Below are positions 27,099-36,000 of a DNA stretch of 64,000 bases, one piece after another (the first letter of the stretch is position 1; every line of letters starts with the position of its first letter). Under the pieces are notes generated by a model. The model was not told the DNA's origin. It did no database searches and worked only from the letters and a program-made list of their open reading frames with translations. A program made the position numbers and the translations under genes. Source of the DNA: Microbulbifer sp. TB1203 (lineage in GTDB: Bacteria; Pseudomonadota; Gammaproteobacteria; Pseudomonadales; Cellvibrionaceae); assembly GCF_030997045.1 (NCBI RefSeq), contig NZ_CP116899.1:3310001-3374000 (forward strand), read 5' to 3'.

Positions 27099-27740
27099 TT
27101 AGCGGCTCAGACCTTCGATTGCTTTCTTGTCCTTCTCCACTTGCTGGAGTCGCTCGCGCATGCGCTCGTACTCGGCGCTGGAGATGGTCACCGTATCGTC
27201 CTTTTCCGGGGAAGAGCTTCCACTCTTAGGCTTCCTGTCGGACAGCCGGCTCCGCCGCGACAACGACGCCGGGGAACCTATCCATTTATCCGCGAGCGTT
27301 ACCTGATATTCATTTGCCTTGTGATCAGTTATCGGCAACAGCATCAGCGCATCCGCATCCTGGTACTGCACGAACTCCGCCAGCAGGCCGATATATTTGA
27401 CTTCCGGGGTCAAATTCAGTTTTTCCAGGCGCTGCTCACCGGGGGCAAACTCCTTGAGAATGACCGTATCGAGCAGGTCCTTGCCCAGCCTGGACTCCGC
27501 GTTCTCGTAGAGGTTGAGGAAGTCCTCCCGGGAAAACTGGCGGTCGTCGGCGAGCATGAAGACACGAACCACAACCGGCGACGCGCGGCCGTCGTTATCG
27601 GGATTCACATCATTTCTGGCATCCACGACCAGCTCCACGCTGGTATCAAAATTCAATGTGCGGCGAGTGGTTTGGCAGGCGGCAGCGGACAGGACAAGGA
27701 GCCCGATCAGCAGCAACCTGAAAACTTTACTAGCAGACAT
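27099..27740 (-). CDS. tssJ: TssJ, T6SS outer membrane lipoprotein, with C-terminal extension
   Basis: 213 codons with AAGGA upstream. A lipoprotein signal peptide, LLLIGLLVLSAAAC, gives Cys22 as the lipidated residue. The TssJ beta-sandwich follows: VELVVDARNDVNPDNDGRAS, VVVRVFMLADDRQFSREDF, and PGEQRLEKLNLTPEVKYIG. The protein continues for about 55 residues past the usual end, with a basic Ser-rich linker and a short coiled coil (SSAEYERMRERLQQVEKD). It anchors TssM to the outer membrane. The extension is longer than I expect for the family. Confidence 0.93.
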   Translation of the reverse strand: MSASKVFRLLLIGLLVLSAAACQTTRRTLNFDTSVELVVDARNDVNPDNDGRASPVVVRVFMLADDRQFSREDFLNLYENAESRLGKDLLDTVILKEFAPGEQRLEKLNLTPEVKYIGLLAEFVQYQDADALMLLPITDHKANEYQVTLADKWIGSPASLSRRSRLSDRKPKSGSSSPEKDDTVTISSAEYERMRERLQQVEKDKKAIEGLSR

Positions 27741-27768
27741 GACAATATCCTTGGACTTGTTATTTGTA

Positions 27769-29526
27769 TTAATCTTTCAGATGTCGCTGATTTTTCAGCT
27801 CCGACAATCTGTACTCGTAAGTGGTGGCAAATTCGTCGCCGAAAAGGCGTCGGTAACAGGCTTCCGGGTCCCTTGCCAGCTCTCCGTACAACTCCTTGAA
27901 ACCTTCCCAGTTCTTGGCATTTTTACTGCCAAAGACGCCACCCCGGTTGCTCACACGGCGCTCGATGTTGTCCGGGCTGAAAAATTTCAGCATTGCCTCA
28001 TAGCCCGCACGCATGCCGTCCAGCACCGCCATCTGGTGATCGGAAAGATCATCGAATCCGTCCGCGACCGCCTGCTGGGGCGACATGAAGGCTCCGTTTC
28101 CGGAAAACATGACACCGAGTGCATCGGCGGCCGTGGCGCTGAATTTCAGCGGGTTGTTCGCCTCCGTCTGGATCATGGTGCGCTGCACCCGCAGCTCGTT
28201 TTTGATACTGCTCCTGGCGCGCAACAGGTCGATCAGCCGGGCTATGGTTTCCTGCACAATCGCGGACACCTGCTGATCCAACTGCTGCCTGTGCTCGGGG
28301 GGAAGGTTCAGGCCCAGCGCGGCCATCAGCGCACCGGTATCCACGCTTGCCGCCGGCGGCGGGGGAGGTGGTGGTGGCTCCGGCGCCGCGGCCGGACTCA
28401 CACCCGCGGGACTGGGCTGAAGCCCCGCATTGTGCGGTGGGATTTGCTGGGGCGGAGGTTGCTGCAATGGGTTCTGCTGCAGGGGGCTCTGCTGCTGTGG
28501 AGTTTGCTGCGGCGGGGTTTGCTGCAGAGGGGAAAACTGTTGCGAGGCGTGGGAAAAGCCCTCAACGGGTTGTCCGCCGACGTTAAAACCGGGTGCTCCA
28601 TCCACCTGTTGCCCCTGCATGACGGCGAAGGATTCCGCAAAGGGGTTGTCGACCTCCGCCGGTTGCGGGGCCGGGGGTTGTGGCTGTGGTTGCGGCGGTA
28701 TCTGCTGCGGCGGTTGCACCTGTTGCTGCGGCTGTGGCGCCTGTACCGGCTCCACCACCGGGGGCTGCTGTGCGGTAAAGCTCATCGCATGCTGGTCCGC
28801 CGGTGCGTGATCCTGGCTACTGCCGTCTTTCCACCAGTCGTCGTCCTCCCATTGGCCGCCCGACGCCCTGTTCGACCCACTGTCGAAACCGGCCAGGGGG
28901 TCCCAGCTTTCACCGGAACCTGAACTTCCGGATGAGCCGAATACCGCCAGTGGATCCACCGGTTCGGCATTCGGGGAAACCAAGCTGTCGGAAGAGGGGC
29001 TGCCCGCACTGGTGCCGACGTATCCCCACTCCCCGGAATGGGACGCTCCTGAGTTCGCGCCCGGTTCCAGCCAGCTGTCCAGTTGTTGCGCCTCCGCCTG
29101 GCTCTGCATTTTGGCGGCGGCTGCGGCACTGAAGGTGGTGCGGTCGCCGCTGTCGAGGAAGTCCGCCCCGCCGAGCCCCTTCGGCAGGTCCGATTCGGCC
29201 TGTGGCCGGCGGAGGGCCACCTTCAACTGGTAATCCCCGATGCCGATAACGTCGCCTTCGCTCAGCGGAACACGGTTGCCCTTGCCGATGGGGTTCTCCC
29301 CCTGGTTGAGGTAGGTTCCGTTGGTGCTGTTGTCCACCAGATAGTACTGGTTGTCGCCGAAAGCGATCATCGCGTGCTTGGAAGACACCACCCGCTCCGG
29401 ATCGGGCAACACCCAGTCATTGCCGTCTGCGCGGCCGAGATTGCCGCCGGCGGGAGTAAAAAGTTTGGTGTGCTTAAGCATGTTGGCACCCTTTGGGTCC
29501 GCCAACACGGAGAGGATCAGATCCAT
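27769..29526 (-). CDS. tagH: TagH-type FHA-domain protein of the T6SS
   Basis: 585 codons from ATG; the upstream site is weak. The FHA domain occupies about residues 20-105, with the signature GNLGRADGNDWVLPD, SSKHAMI and NSTNGTYLN, and binds phosphothreonine. A long middle region (about 240-390) is rich in Pro and Gln with repeated PLQQxPPQQ units. The C-terminal T6SS-FHA domain follows, with LLRARSSIKNELRVQRTMI and NNPLKFSATAADALGVMF. In the Pseudomonas model the FHA partner is phosphorylated by PpkA and reset by PppA; a PppA-like gene is close (32147) but no kinase gene is present in the window. Confidence 0.93.
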   Translation of the reverse strand: MDLILSVLADPKGANMLKHTKLFTPAGGNLGRADGNDWVLPDPERVVSSKHAMIAFGDNQYYLVDNSTNGTYLNQGENPIGKGNRVPLSEGDVIGIGDYQLKVALRRPQAESDLPKGLGGADFLDSGDRTTFSAAAAAKMQSQAEAQQLDSWLEPGANSGASHSGEWGYVGTSAGSPSSDSLVSPNAEPVDPLAVFGSSGSSGSGESWDPLAGFDSGSNRASGGQWEDDDWWKDGSSQDHAPADQHAMSFTAQQPPVVEPVQAPQPQQQVQPPQQIPPQPQPQPPAPQPAEVDNPFAESFAVMQGQQVDGAPGFNVGGQPVEGFSHASQQFSPLQQTPPQQTPQQQSPLQQNPLQQPPPQQIPPHNAGLQPSPAGVSPAAAPEPPPPPPPPAASVDTGALMAALGLNLPPEHRQQLDQQVSAIVQETIARLIDLLRARSSIKNELRVQRTMIQTEANNPLKFSATAADALGVMFSGNGAFMSPQQAVADGFDDLSDHQMAVLDGMRAGYEAMLKFFSPDNIERRVSNRGGVFGSKNAKNWEGFKELYGELARDPEACYRRLFGDEFATTYEYRLSELKNQRHLKD

Positions 29527-29647
29527 TTCACTCTGGCTCGCGCTGTATTGTTATTTCGCAATTGCGACAGGGCATACTGCCGGCACTGCCGCCATGGTGC
29601 CATTCTTTTTACTTCAATATCCGCATATTTCCACCGGCGGATACAGA

Positions 29648-31147
29648 TCAGCTCCAGGGCCCTTTGAGGCCGCCGCCGGCAAGCGACTGCAGCCGGGGCA
29701 GCAGAATCTGGTCGCGCCCCTGCACCGAACGCAATGTGCTGATGCCCGCACTTTCAAACCGCGCCGCCGCCCTGTCGGTGAGCAGGGCTTCAGCACAGGG
29801 TGTCATCCACCGCCCCTGGGGCAGGTCGCGCAAATGCAGAGGCAGGTCCTCATAGCTCGCCGACAAAACCGGTGCCGGCCGCCCCGCCTCGGAAAACTGT
29901 TGGCATATGGAAAGCGCCAGCAGGTAGGCGCTGTTGCCCCAGAGGTAATAATTGTGGCCGTGTTCCGGTGTCAATTCCTCGTATTCAAAGCAGTCCGTCG
30001 TCGCCGAGTCAGCGCCGTAGGGCAGGCGGAGCATAAAACGCGGGCCCGCCAGCGCCACGTACTCGCTACCGGAATACTCTCTCACCGCCAACCAGCTCTC
30101 GGCGAACTCCCCGGACAGGGGATAATGCCAGTCGTCCGGGTCCAGGGAACCCGCCAGGCTGGGGCAGCCCGCCAGACGGGGGTCCGCCCCGAGAAGCAGG
30201 GCGCTTCCCGCCGCTTCGGCAATAGTGGAGAGATCGATGAGCCAATGGAGGTCCCGCTCTTCGTCGGTGACAAAGAAATCCCCGACGATCACATTGTACG
30301 GCCGGCTGCCCGAAATGGTTTCCCGCTCCACCAGGCATTTGAACACCTGGGATTTTTCGAGATCGCTCTCGGCCTGGGCGAGATCCGCCATCAGCTCTTC
30401 TTTGCTGATATCTATCAGGTACAGGTGCAAATTCGGGTGATCCTGCACTCGGCGCAACAACAGGTGCAGGCTCCGCCAACTGGCCTCCAACTGGCGGAAA
30501 TCACTGTGGTGCATGAGTTTGCGCATGGCCTCGGAGGCCGCCTCTTTTACCGCCTGCAGGTAGGTGCCCTGGCGCTGGTCCGGCGTTTTCTGCACATAGG
30601 GGGCGACTATATCCCGGATCAACCGGTCGATCCGGCCCTGATCGCTATTCCGGTAGCTGTCCCGATAGCTGTCGGAGCCGAGGATTGCGTCCAGCATGGA
30701 CGCCCCACCGAGAGATGCATTCGCCAGGGCGTCATTGACGCCGCGCAGTTCCGGCTTCCACTGCTGGATTTCCTCCGCAGCCCTGGAGAATTCCGCTGGA
30801 TTCAGCAGGCGCTTTTCCAGTTCGATAAATTGCCTGAAGAGCGGCACCCGACTGTACAGGTAGTCGGGGTGCAGGTCGTCGTACTCCAGCAGGGACAGAG
30901 GCTCATCCATCACCGGCAATTGCATACGCACGCCGAGCCGCTCGAACAGGGACTCGAAACTGTCCTTGCCCAGACGGTGGGCCGGGCGCTGTGACAGGGT
31001 TTCCGGCTCGCACAGGCGCCGGCTGGAGCGCCCACTGAAGTCGCCCAGAATAGCTACCTTCAGCACTTCGCCGGACGTCGGCTGAAGAGCCGCGCCCTGT
31101 TCGCTGTGAAAAATGGAGGCGCCGGAATTCATGGTGATTTGATTCAA
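29648..31147 (-). CDS. TssB/TssC-like hybrid sheath-family protein
   Basis: 499 codons from TTG 31147, which has GGAAAC about 6 bases upstream; ATG 31132 is an alternative without a site. Residues 25-45 (GEVLKVAILGDFSGR) match the TssB motif, seen in this locus as PFVTGVMGDYSGDN. From about residue 205 the protein is TssC-like: HSDFRQLEASWRSLHLLLRR, PYNVIVGDFFV, YVALAGPRFMLRLPYG and YLWGNSAYLLALSI. The C-terminal TssC end with the DKVG motif is absent. It is the third TssC-type protein of the locus and the second cistron, two bases after the preceding stop. It may form a specialised sheath cap; this is inferred. Confidence 0.85.
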   Translation of the reverse strand: MNQITMNSGASIFHSEQGAALQPTSGEVLKVAILGDFSGRSSRRLCEPETLSQRPAHRLGKDSFESLFERLGVRMQLPVMDEPLSLLEYDDLHPDYLYSRVPLFRQFIELEKRLLNPAEFSRAAEEIQQWKPELRGVNDALANASLGGASMLDAILGSDSYRDSYRNSDQGRIDRLIRDIVAPYVQKTPDQRQGTYLQAVKEAASEAMRKLMHHSDFRQLEASWRSLHLLLRRVQDHPNLHLYLIDISKEELMADLAQAESDLEKSQVFKCLVERETISGSRPYNVIVGDFFVTDEERDLHWLIDLSTIAEAAGSALLLGADPRLAGCPSLAGSLDPDDWHYPLSGEFAESWLAVREYSGSEYVALAGPRFMLRLPYGADSATTDCFEYEELTPEHGHNYYLWGNSAYLLALSICQQFSEAGRPAPVLSASYEDLPLHLRDLPQGRWMTPCAEALLTDRAAARFESAGISTLRSVQGRDQILLPRLQSLAGGGLKGPWS

Positions 31148-31149
31148 AA

Positions 31150-31932
31150 TTAAGTTTCCATTGGTGTGGCTTCGAGGTTTTCCGGCTGCCTGGCCACGCT
31201 CTGCGCGACACGGACAACCTCTGGAGCCTTGTCGGCCGCAGTTTTTTTCGACTTGCGCGGCCGTCCGCGCTTCAGGGGCCTGACCCGCTGGTTGGCGATC
31301 TGCTCAATTTTGTCCTTGAACGAATCGCCGCCCAAAACGTGCCCCACCTTGATCGTTTCCGCGATGTAGTCCAACAGGCGGCGGTCAAAGCTGTAGCGGA
31401 ACAGCGAGCGGTACTCCTGCGCGCGCTCCCGCGGAGTCTCCCCCAGGGCCATGTACAGCCGGTGGTCGGTAATCACGGCGTTTTCCACGTTGTCGGCGTG
31501 GTGATTGAAGCTGGACCAGGGATAGTCCCCCAGGGAGTCGGCCAGCCCCAGGTACAGGGGCCGGAGTTCCACATAGCGATAACAGGTAAGCAGGTAGGCA
31601 TCGGAATCGATCAGGCTGGACTTGTAGCGGCCCCGCCACAAGGTGCCCGAGCGCTTATAGCGGTGATTGATGTACTGGACATAGCGCCGGCCCAGGGACT
31701 GCATCATCGAAGAGACGCCGTTGGGCACCCTCGGTGTGGCGATGATCTGCACCATATTGGGCAGGAGCACATAGGCATGGACATCCACACGATACTGATC
31801 TGCCGCATTGCGCAAGCTGATGAGGTAGAACTGGTAATCTTCTTCATCGAAGAAGCAGGGCAAGTTGTTATGGCCTACCTGGACGATGTGCTGGGGAATG
31901 TCTATCAGATTGAGTCGTGGTAGACGGGGCAT
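31150..31932 (-). CDS. Y1 (REP-associated) transposase-like protein lacking the HUH histidines
   Basis: 260 codons from ATG (MPRLPRLNLIDIPQHIVQVG). The fold pattern is that of Y1/RAYT transposases: HIVQVGHNN, VDVHAYVLLPN, QSLGRRYVQYINHRYKRSGTL-like (with the conserved GTLWRGRYKSS) and CYRYVELRPLYLGL. The catalytic HUH motif, normally NHVH, reads NMVQ here (residues 59-62, codons 31747-31758), so both metal-binding histidines are gone. The candidate Tyr in GRRYVQYIN remains. The C-terminus has an AT-hook-like KRGRPRKSKK near residue 230. It is the first cistron of the T6SS operon, so a DNA-binding regulator role is possible. No flanking repeats of a transposon were found. Confidence 0.88.
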   Translation of the reverse strand: MPRLPRLNLIDIPQHIVQVGHNNLPCFFDEEDYQFYLISLRNAADQYRVDVHAYVLLPNMVQIIATPRVPNGVSSMMQSLGRRYVQYINHRYKRSGTLWRGRYKSSLIDSDAYLLTCYRYVELRPLYLGLADSLGDYPWSSFNHHADNVENAVITDHRLYMALGETPRERAQEYRSLFRYSFDRRLLDYIAETIKVGHVLGGDSFKDKIEQIANQRVRPLKRGRPRKSKKTAADKAPEVVRVAQSVARQPENLEATPMET

Positions 31933-32146
31933 TGGGTAGGTGAGTCCTTTTCTTGTACAGGCGTACCGCCTGGTTTCACCATGAAATCTGGCCCATTATC
32001 GCAAAACAAGGAAAAAAATTTCAAACTCCCTGTCACACCAAGTTAGAATCGTCCGCCTGTGACGGTGGGGTTACAGCCGAAGCCGGCCAAACCTGTCGAG
32101 AGCGATACAACCAAGATCGATACAACCAAAGGGAGTCCCGGCGGAC
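31933..32146. promoter_or_regulatory. Divergent intergenic region, likely promoters of the T6SS operon and pppA-rhs
   Basis: 214 bases between the divergent transposase-like gene and the pppA-like gene. It must hold the promoter for the long minus-strand operon and probably one for the plus-strand pair. It has an AT-rich centre (about 31995-32030). I could not assign convincing -35/-10 pairs. A 10-base direct repeat (GATACAACCA, at 32104-32113 and again at 32119-32128) lies just before pppA. Confidence 0.5.
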
Positions 32147-33010
32147 ATGGAGCCCATCAGGCTGGCAGTCAATGGGCGGACAGACGTAGGTCGAGTCCGT
32201 GAAGCCAACGAAGACAGTATTCGGTGCCACACCGATCCCAATCATCCCTTCGCCTATGTCATTGTCGCCGACGGCATGGGCGGCTACAGCGGTGGCGCGA
32301 CAGCGAGCAAAATTGCCGCAGACACCCTCCAACACCACCTGAACAGCCAGCTCGACAGCGCCTTCTTCTCCTGCACGCCCGAGCAGCAGCAGGCCGCTCT
32401 CCACACGTCCCTGGTGAATGCGATCCACGCCGCCAACCGGGAAATCCTCAACGCCAAGAGCGCCCATCCCCATTTATCCCAGATGGGGACCACCCTTGTG
32501 CTGGCAGTGATCTGGCACGACTTTCTGATCGTCGCCCACCTGGGCGACTCCCGCGCCTACCTGTGGAACCACTACGGCCTGCAGCGCCTCACCCGGGACC
32601 ACAGCGTCGTGCAGGAAATGATCGACAGCGGCCAGCTGACTCCCGAACAGGCACAGGAGTCGAATATCCGCAATCACATTACCCGTGCGCTCGGGGTCTC
32701 GGATCACGTTGAGCCCATCATCAACAGCTGGAAACTCACCGAAAATGCCCTGCTGCTGCTATGCAGCGACGGCCTCACCGAATACCTCGACGACCGCGCC
32801 ATAGAAGAGGTACTGGCAAGCCACCGGCCGGCCCTCGACTGCGTGTATCGATTTGTCGACGACGCCAATCGGCTCGGGGGCAGGGACAACATCAGCGCCG
32901 GCGTCCTGGAGTTCAACAACCGGCCGGAAACTCAGACCGAAAGCGCTCCCGACACCATCACGTTGCGACCGAAGAAAGAAGACATTACCGTACGCAGAGA
33001 ACAGCGCTGA
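32147..33010 (+). CDS. PP2C-type Ser/Thr phosphatase, PppA-like
   Basis: 287 codons. All PP2C metal and phosphate motifs are present: GRVREANEDSI near residue 15, VIVADGMGGYSGG near residue 38, HLGDSRAYLW near residue 128, TRDHSVVQEMI, LLLLCSDGLTEYL near residue 200, and GGRDNISAGVLEF near residue 245. There is no membrane segment. In the T6SS Thr-phosphorylation pathway PppA removes phosphate from the FHA protein and so damps firing; the divergent tagH is the likely substrate. No kinase gene is seen nearby. The second RHS gene follows after 25 bases. Confidence 0.93.
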   Translation: MEPIRLAVNGRTDVGRVREANEDSIRCHTDPNHPFAYVIVADGMGGYSGGATASKIAADTLQHHLNSQLDSAFFSCTPEQQQAALHTSLVNAIHAANREILNAKSAHPHLSQMGTTLVLAVIWHDFLIVAHLGDSRAYLWNHYGLQRLTRDHSVVQEMIDSGQLTPEQAQESNIRNHITRALGVSDHVEPIINSWKLTENALLLLCSDGLTEYLDDRAIEEVLASHRPALDCVYRFVDDANRLGGRDNISAGVLEFNNRPETQTESAPDTITLRPKKEDITVRREQR

Positions 33011-33035
33011 GCCAGCCTCTGCAAAGGGAATCGCT

Positions 33036-36000
33036 ATGACACCGGAAAGTCTGGTCAATCACATCCCGCAGTTGCTCAAATCCCTGCGCGCTCCCGATAT
33101 CGATATCGAACCCGGAAATCCCGCCGCCTTTTGCCGCTGGCTAAACCAGAACCTCCCCGGCGATTCCGCAACAAAAAATACAGGGCATCCGCTGGGGCCA
33201 GCGTGGCCGCGGCCGCCGGAAATTGAAACCAACTCTTACAGCCTGGCCCGCGCACCACACCGGCACCGCCTCGCCGGACTCGATGGCGGCCCGATACAAA
33301 TGTCCAGCGAACCCGGGGGCAATCCGAACGGCCAGCGCTTGCCTGCCCTGGAGCACTGCCAGCAGGTCTCCAGCCACGTGATCGCCTGCAACGGCGAGGT
33401 GGCATTCAGTCGAACCGATGCTGTTATCCCCGGCCCGCTGCCATTTCACTGGCAGCGTTTCTACCGGCACAGTAACACGGATGACTGCGGGTTGGGTGCG
33501 GGCTGGCGGCACAGCCTCAGCGAACAGCTGCATATTCTTGAGGGAAAAGCGGAGCTGCACACCGCGGACGGCCGCATCGTCCCCTTTCCCCTGCCCCCCA
33601 TCGGGCACAGCAGTTACAACCGTTTTGAACGCCTGCTGCTCCACCGCCAGAGTCTGCACAGCTACCGGATCACCGGGTTTGCTCCGGCGCAGCGAATTTT
33701 CCGCGCCGACGGCGTCAGCAATGCGCTCCCTTTGGTTGAGATACGCGACGACTTCGGCAACTCGCTCACGGTGGACTACCAGCAGGGCCTGCCCGCAAAG
33801 ATCGTAAGCTCCTGGGGGCGCGTGGTGGAATTCCGCTGCCGGGAACAGCGTATCGAGCAGCTGGTCAACAGCCACGCCCCTGGCGACCGGCAAATCCTGA
33901 GCGAATACCGCTACGACGAAGGGGAAATATTAATCGAAGCCGCCACCGGGCCGGAGCGCGAGCGCTACCAGTATCGGGACGAATTGCTCACAGCCATCGA
34001 CGGCGGCACCGCGGGAAGTCTGCAATTTCACTACGACAGGCAGCAGCGCTGCCATAAACTGCATTCCGGCCGGCTCGTGCAAACCCTGAGCTGGCGTCAG
34101 GCCCAACGGCGTTGCACCCTGCACACCGGCGACCGGCACCCGGTGCATTGGAAATTCAACGGCTCGGGACAACTGATCAGCGAACGGCAGGGGGATCGCG
34201 GAAAAAGCTTTCTCTACGACCTGTACGGAAACCTGTGCCAGATCACCGCTGCCGACGGCGAACGCAGCATCTATCGCCGCGATGAACTGGGCCATCTGGT
34301 CCGCCGCACCCGGGGCGACATCACCGATCGCTATCTCTACGACCAGCGCGGACTGCTCGCCGCCGCGCAGGAGCACTGCGACCAGGTCTGGCAGTACCGG
34401 CACAACGACCAGGGCCTGCCGCAGCAAATTACCGACCCGGCGAAACAGCAGTGGCAGTTCCACTACAGCGACCGGGGGCAGCTGCTCCAGCTCGTCGACC
34501 CGGAAGGCGGGCGGGTGGAACTCGGCTGGGACAGCCAGGGGCAGCTCCTGTCGATACAGCGCAACGGCCGCGAGTGGAAGTTCGAGTACAACCACTGGCA
34601 GCAGCTGACGGCCCTGATCGTCGACAACGAAACCCGGCGCGAGTGGCACTACGGCCCCTCGGGCGAACTCAGGGAGACCTGCATCGGCGAGCACCGCTAC
34701 ACGCTGGATTACGACGAGCGCGGACGCCCCTGCACAATCCACGCCGGCGCCCGGGAGAGCCTGCACTGGGATTACGACGAATCCGGCAACTGCCGGAACC
34801 TGCATTTCGCCGACGGCCGGGAATGGCAGATGCGTTACAACGACTTCGGGCAGCTCGCCGGACTGCGGGGCGATGCCGTTGAAATTGCCTGGCAGTACGA
34901 CCCTTTCGGCCTGGTATCCTCCTGTACCGACTCGGGTGATCGCCAGTGGCAGTGGTTTTACGATGCCAACGGCGAAGTGCGGGAGTTCCGCGACAACGAC
35001 ATCCGCTGGTATTTCCACCGCTCAAAAACCGGCGAACAACAGAAAATCCGCAACAACAACGGCCAGCAGTGCGAGTTTCACTACGACCGCCAACAGCGGC
35101 TGGTACAGGCCGCCAACGCATTCAGTTCCGTCCGTTTTCAGTACGACCAGCGCAACCTGCTGGTGGCCGAACACCACGACAGCCGGGAGAGCGGCAGCGT
35201 CAGCCTCAGGCACAAATACGATAGCCGCGGCTGGCTGAAAAGTTCGAGCTCCGACAGCCTCGACCTGGCCTATACCTTCGCCCCCGGCGGCGGGCTTTAC
35301 GGTATCGACGCCAACGGCGAGGCCGCCCTGCGCAGCGAGGATCAGGATCAGGGCATCAACCGGATTCAGGGCGAAACACACAGCCGACACAATTACCGGA
35401 ACGGACAGCTGGCCGCCGTAGAAGCCGGCGAGGGGCGCTGGGAGTTCGCCTCCCCGCCCCCGCTGAGCCTGTCGGCTCCGGAGCCAGAGCGATCACATCC
35501 CGAGGGAATTGAGCGCGACCTGCGCGGCAATATCACAGTGGAGCGGAGACCGGGAGAGCGGCAGCGGGAATATCGCTACCAGTACGACGGCTGGGGCCTG
35601 CTGAGCAGCGCCGAGTGCGGCGATTTCAAAACCTATTTCCGCTACGACCCCTTCGGGCGGCGGCTGAGCAAACTCAGTACCCATCGCAAATCCACCCGCC
35701 AGCGTCGGGTCGGTAGCTGTTGGTACAGCCTGGGCATATGGAGCGAGACCCACACTCTCAACGGGAAATCACAGCCCACCACCCACTATCTCCACCACCC
35801 AGTGGAAAAAAACCTGCTGTGCCGCTGGCGGCAGGAAGATATGGCGCATTACCTGGTGGACCCGGAGGGAGCCCCCCTGGCCCTCTTCGACCATCGGGGG
35901 GAACAGCTGTGGCACGCCGACAGGAAGGCCGGGGACAATCAGGAGCCAATCACTGGCCGGAGCGATTGCGGGCCCTGGCGTGGAAGGGGCCTGCTCGCGG

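Noticed and set aside
27514..28923. Open frame of 469 codons on the + strand, opposite tssJ and tagH
   Set aside because: The product is made of antisense Pro/Gln codons (Arg/Leu/Gly-rich runs), which is an artefact of the repeat linker.
29351..30994. Open frame of 547 codons on the + strand, opposite the TssB/C hybrid
   Set aside because: No domain is visible, and the opposite strand has clear homology to sheath proteins.
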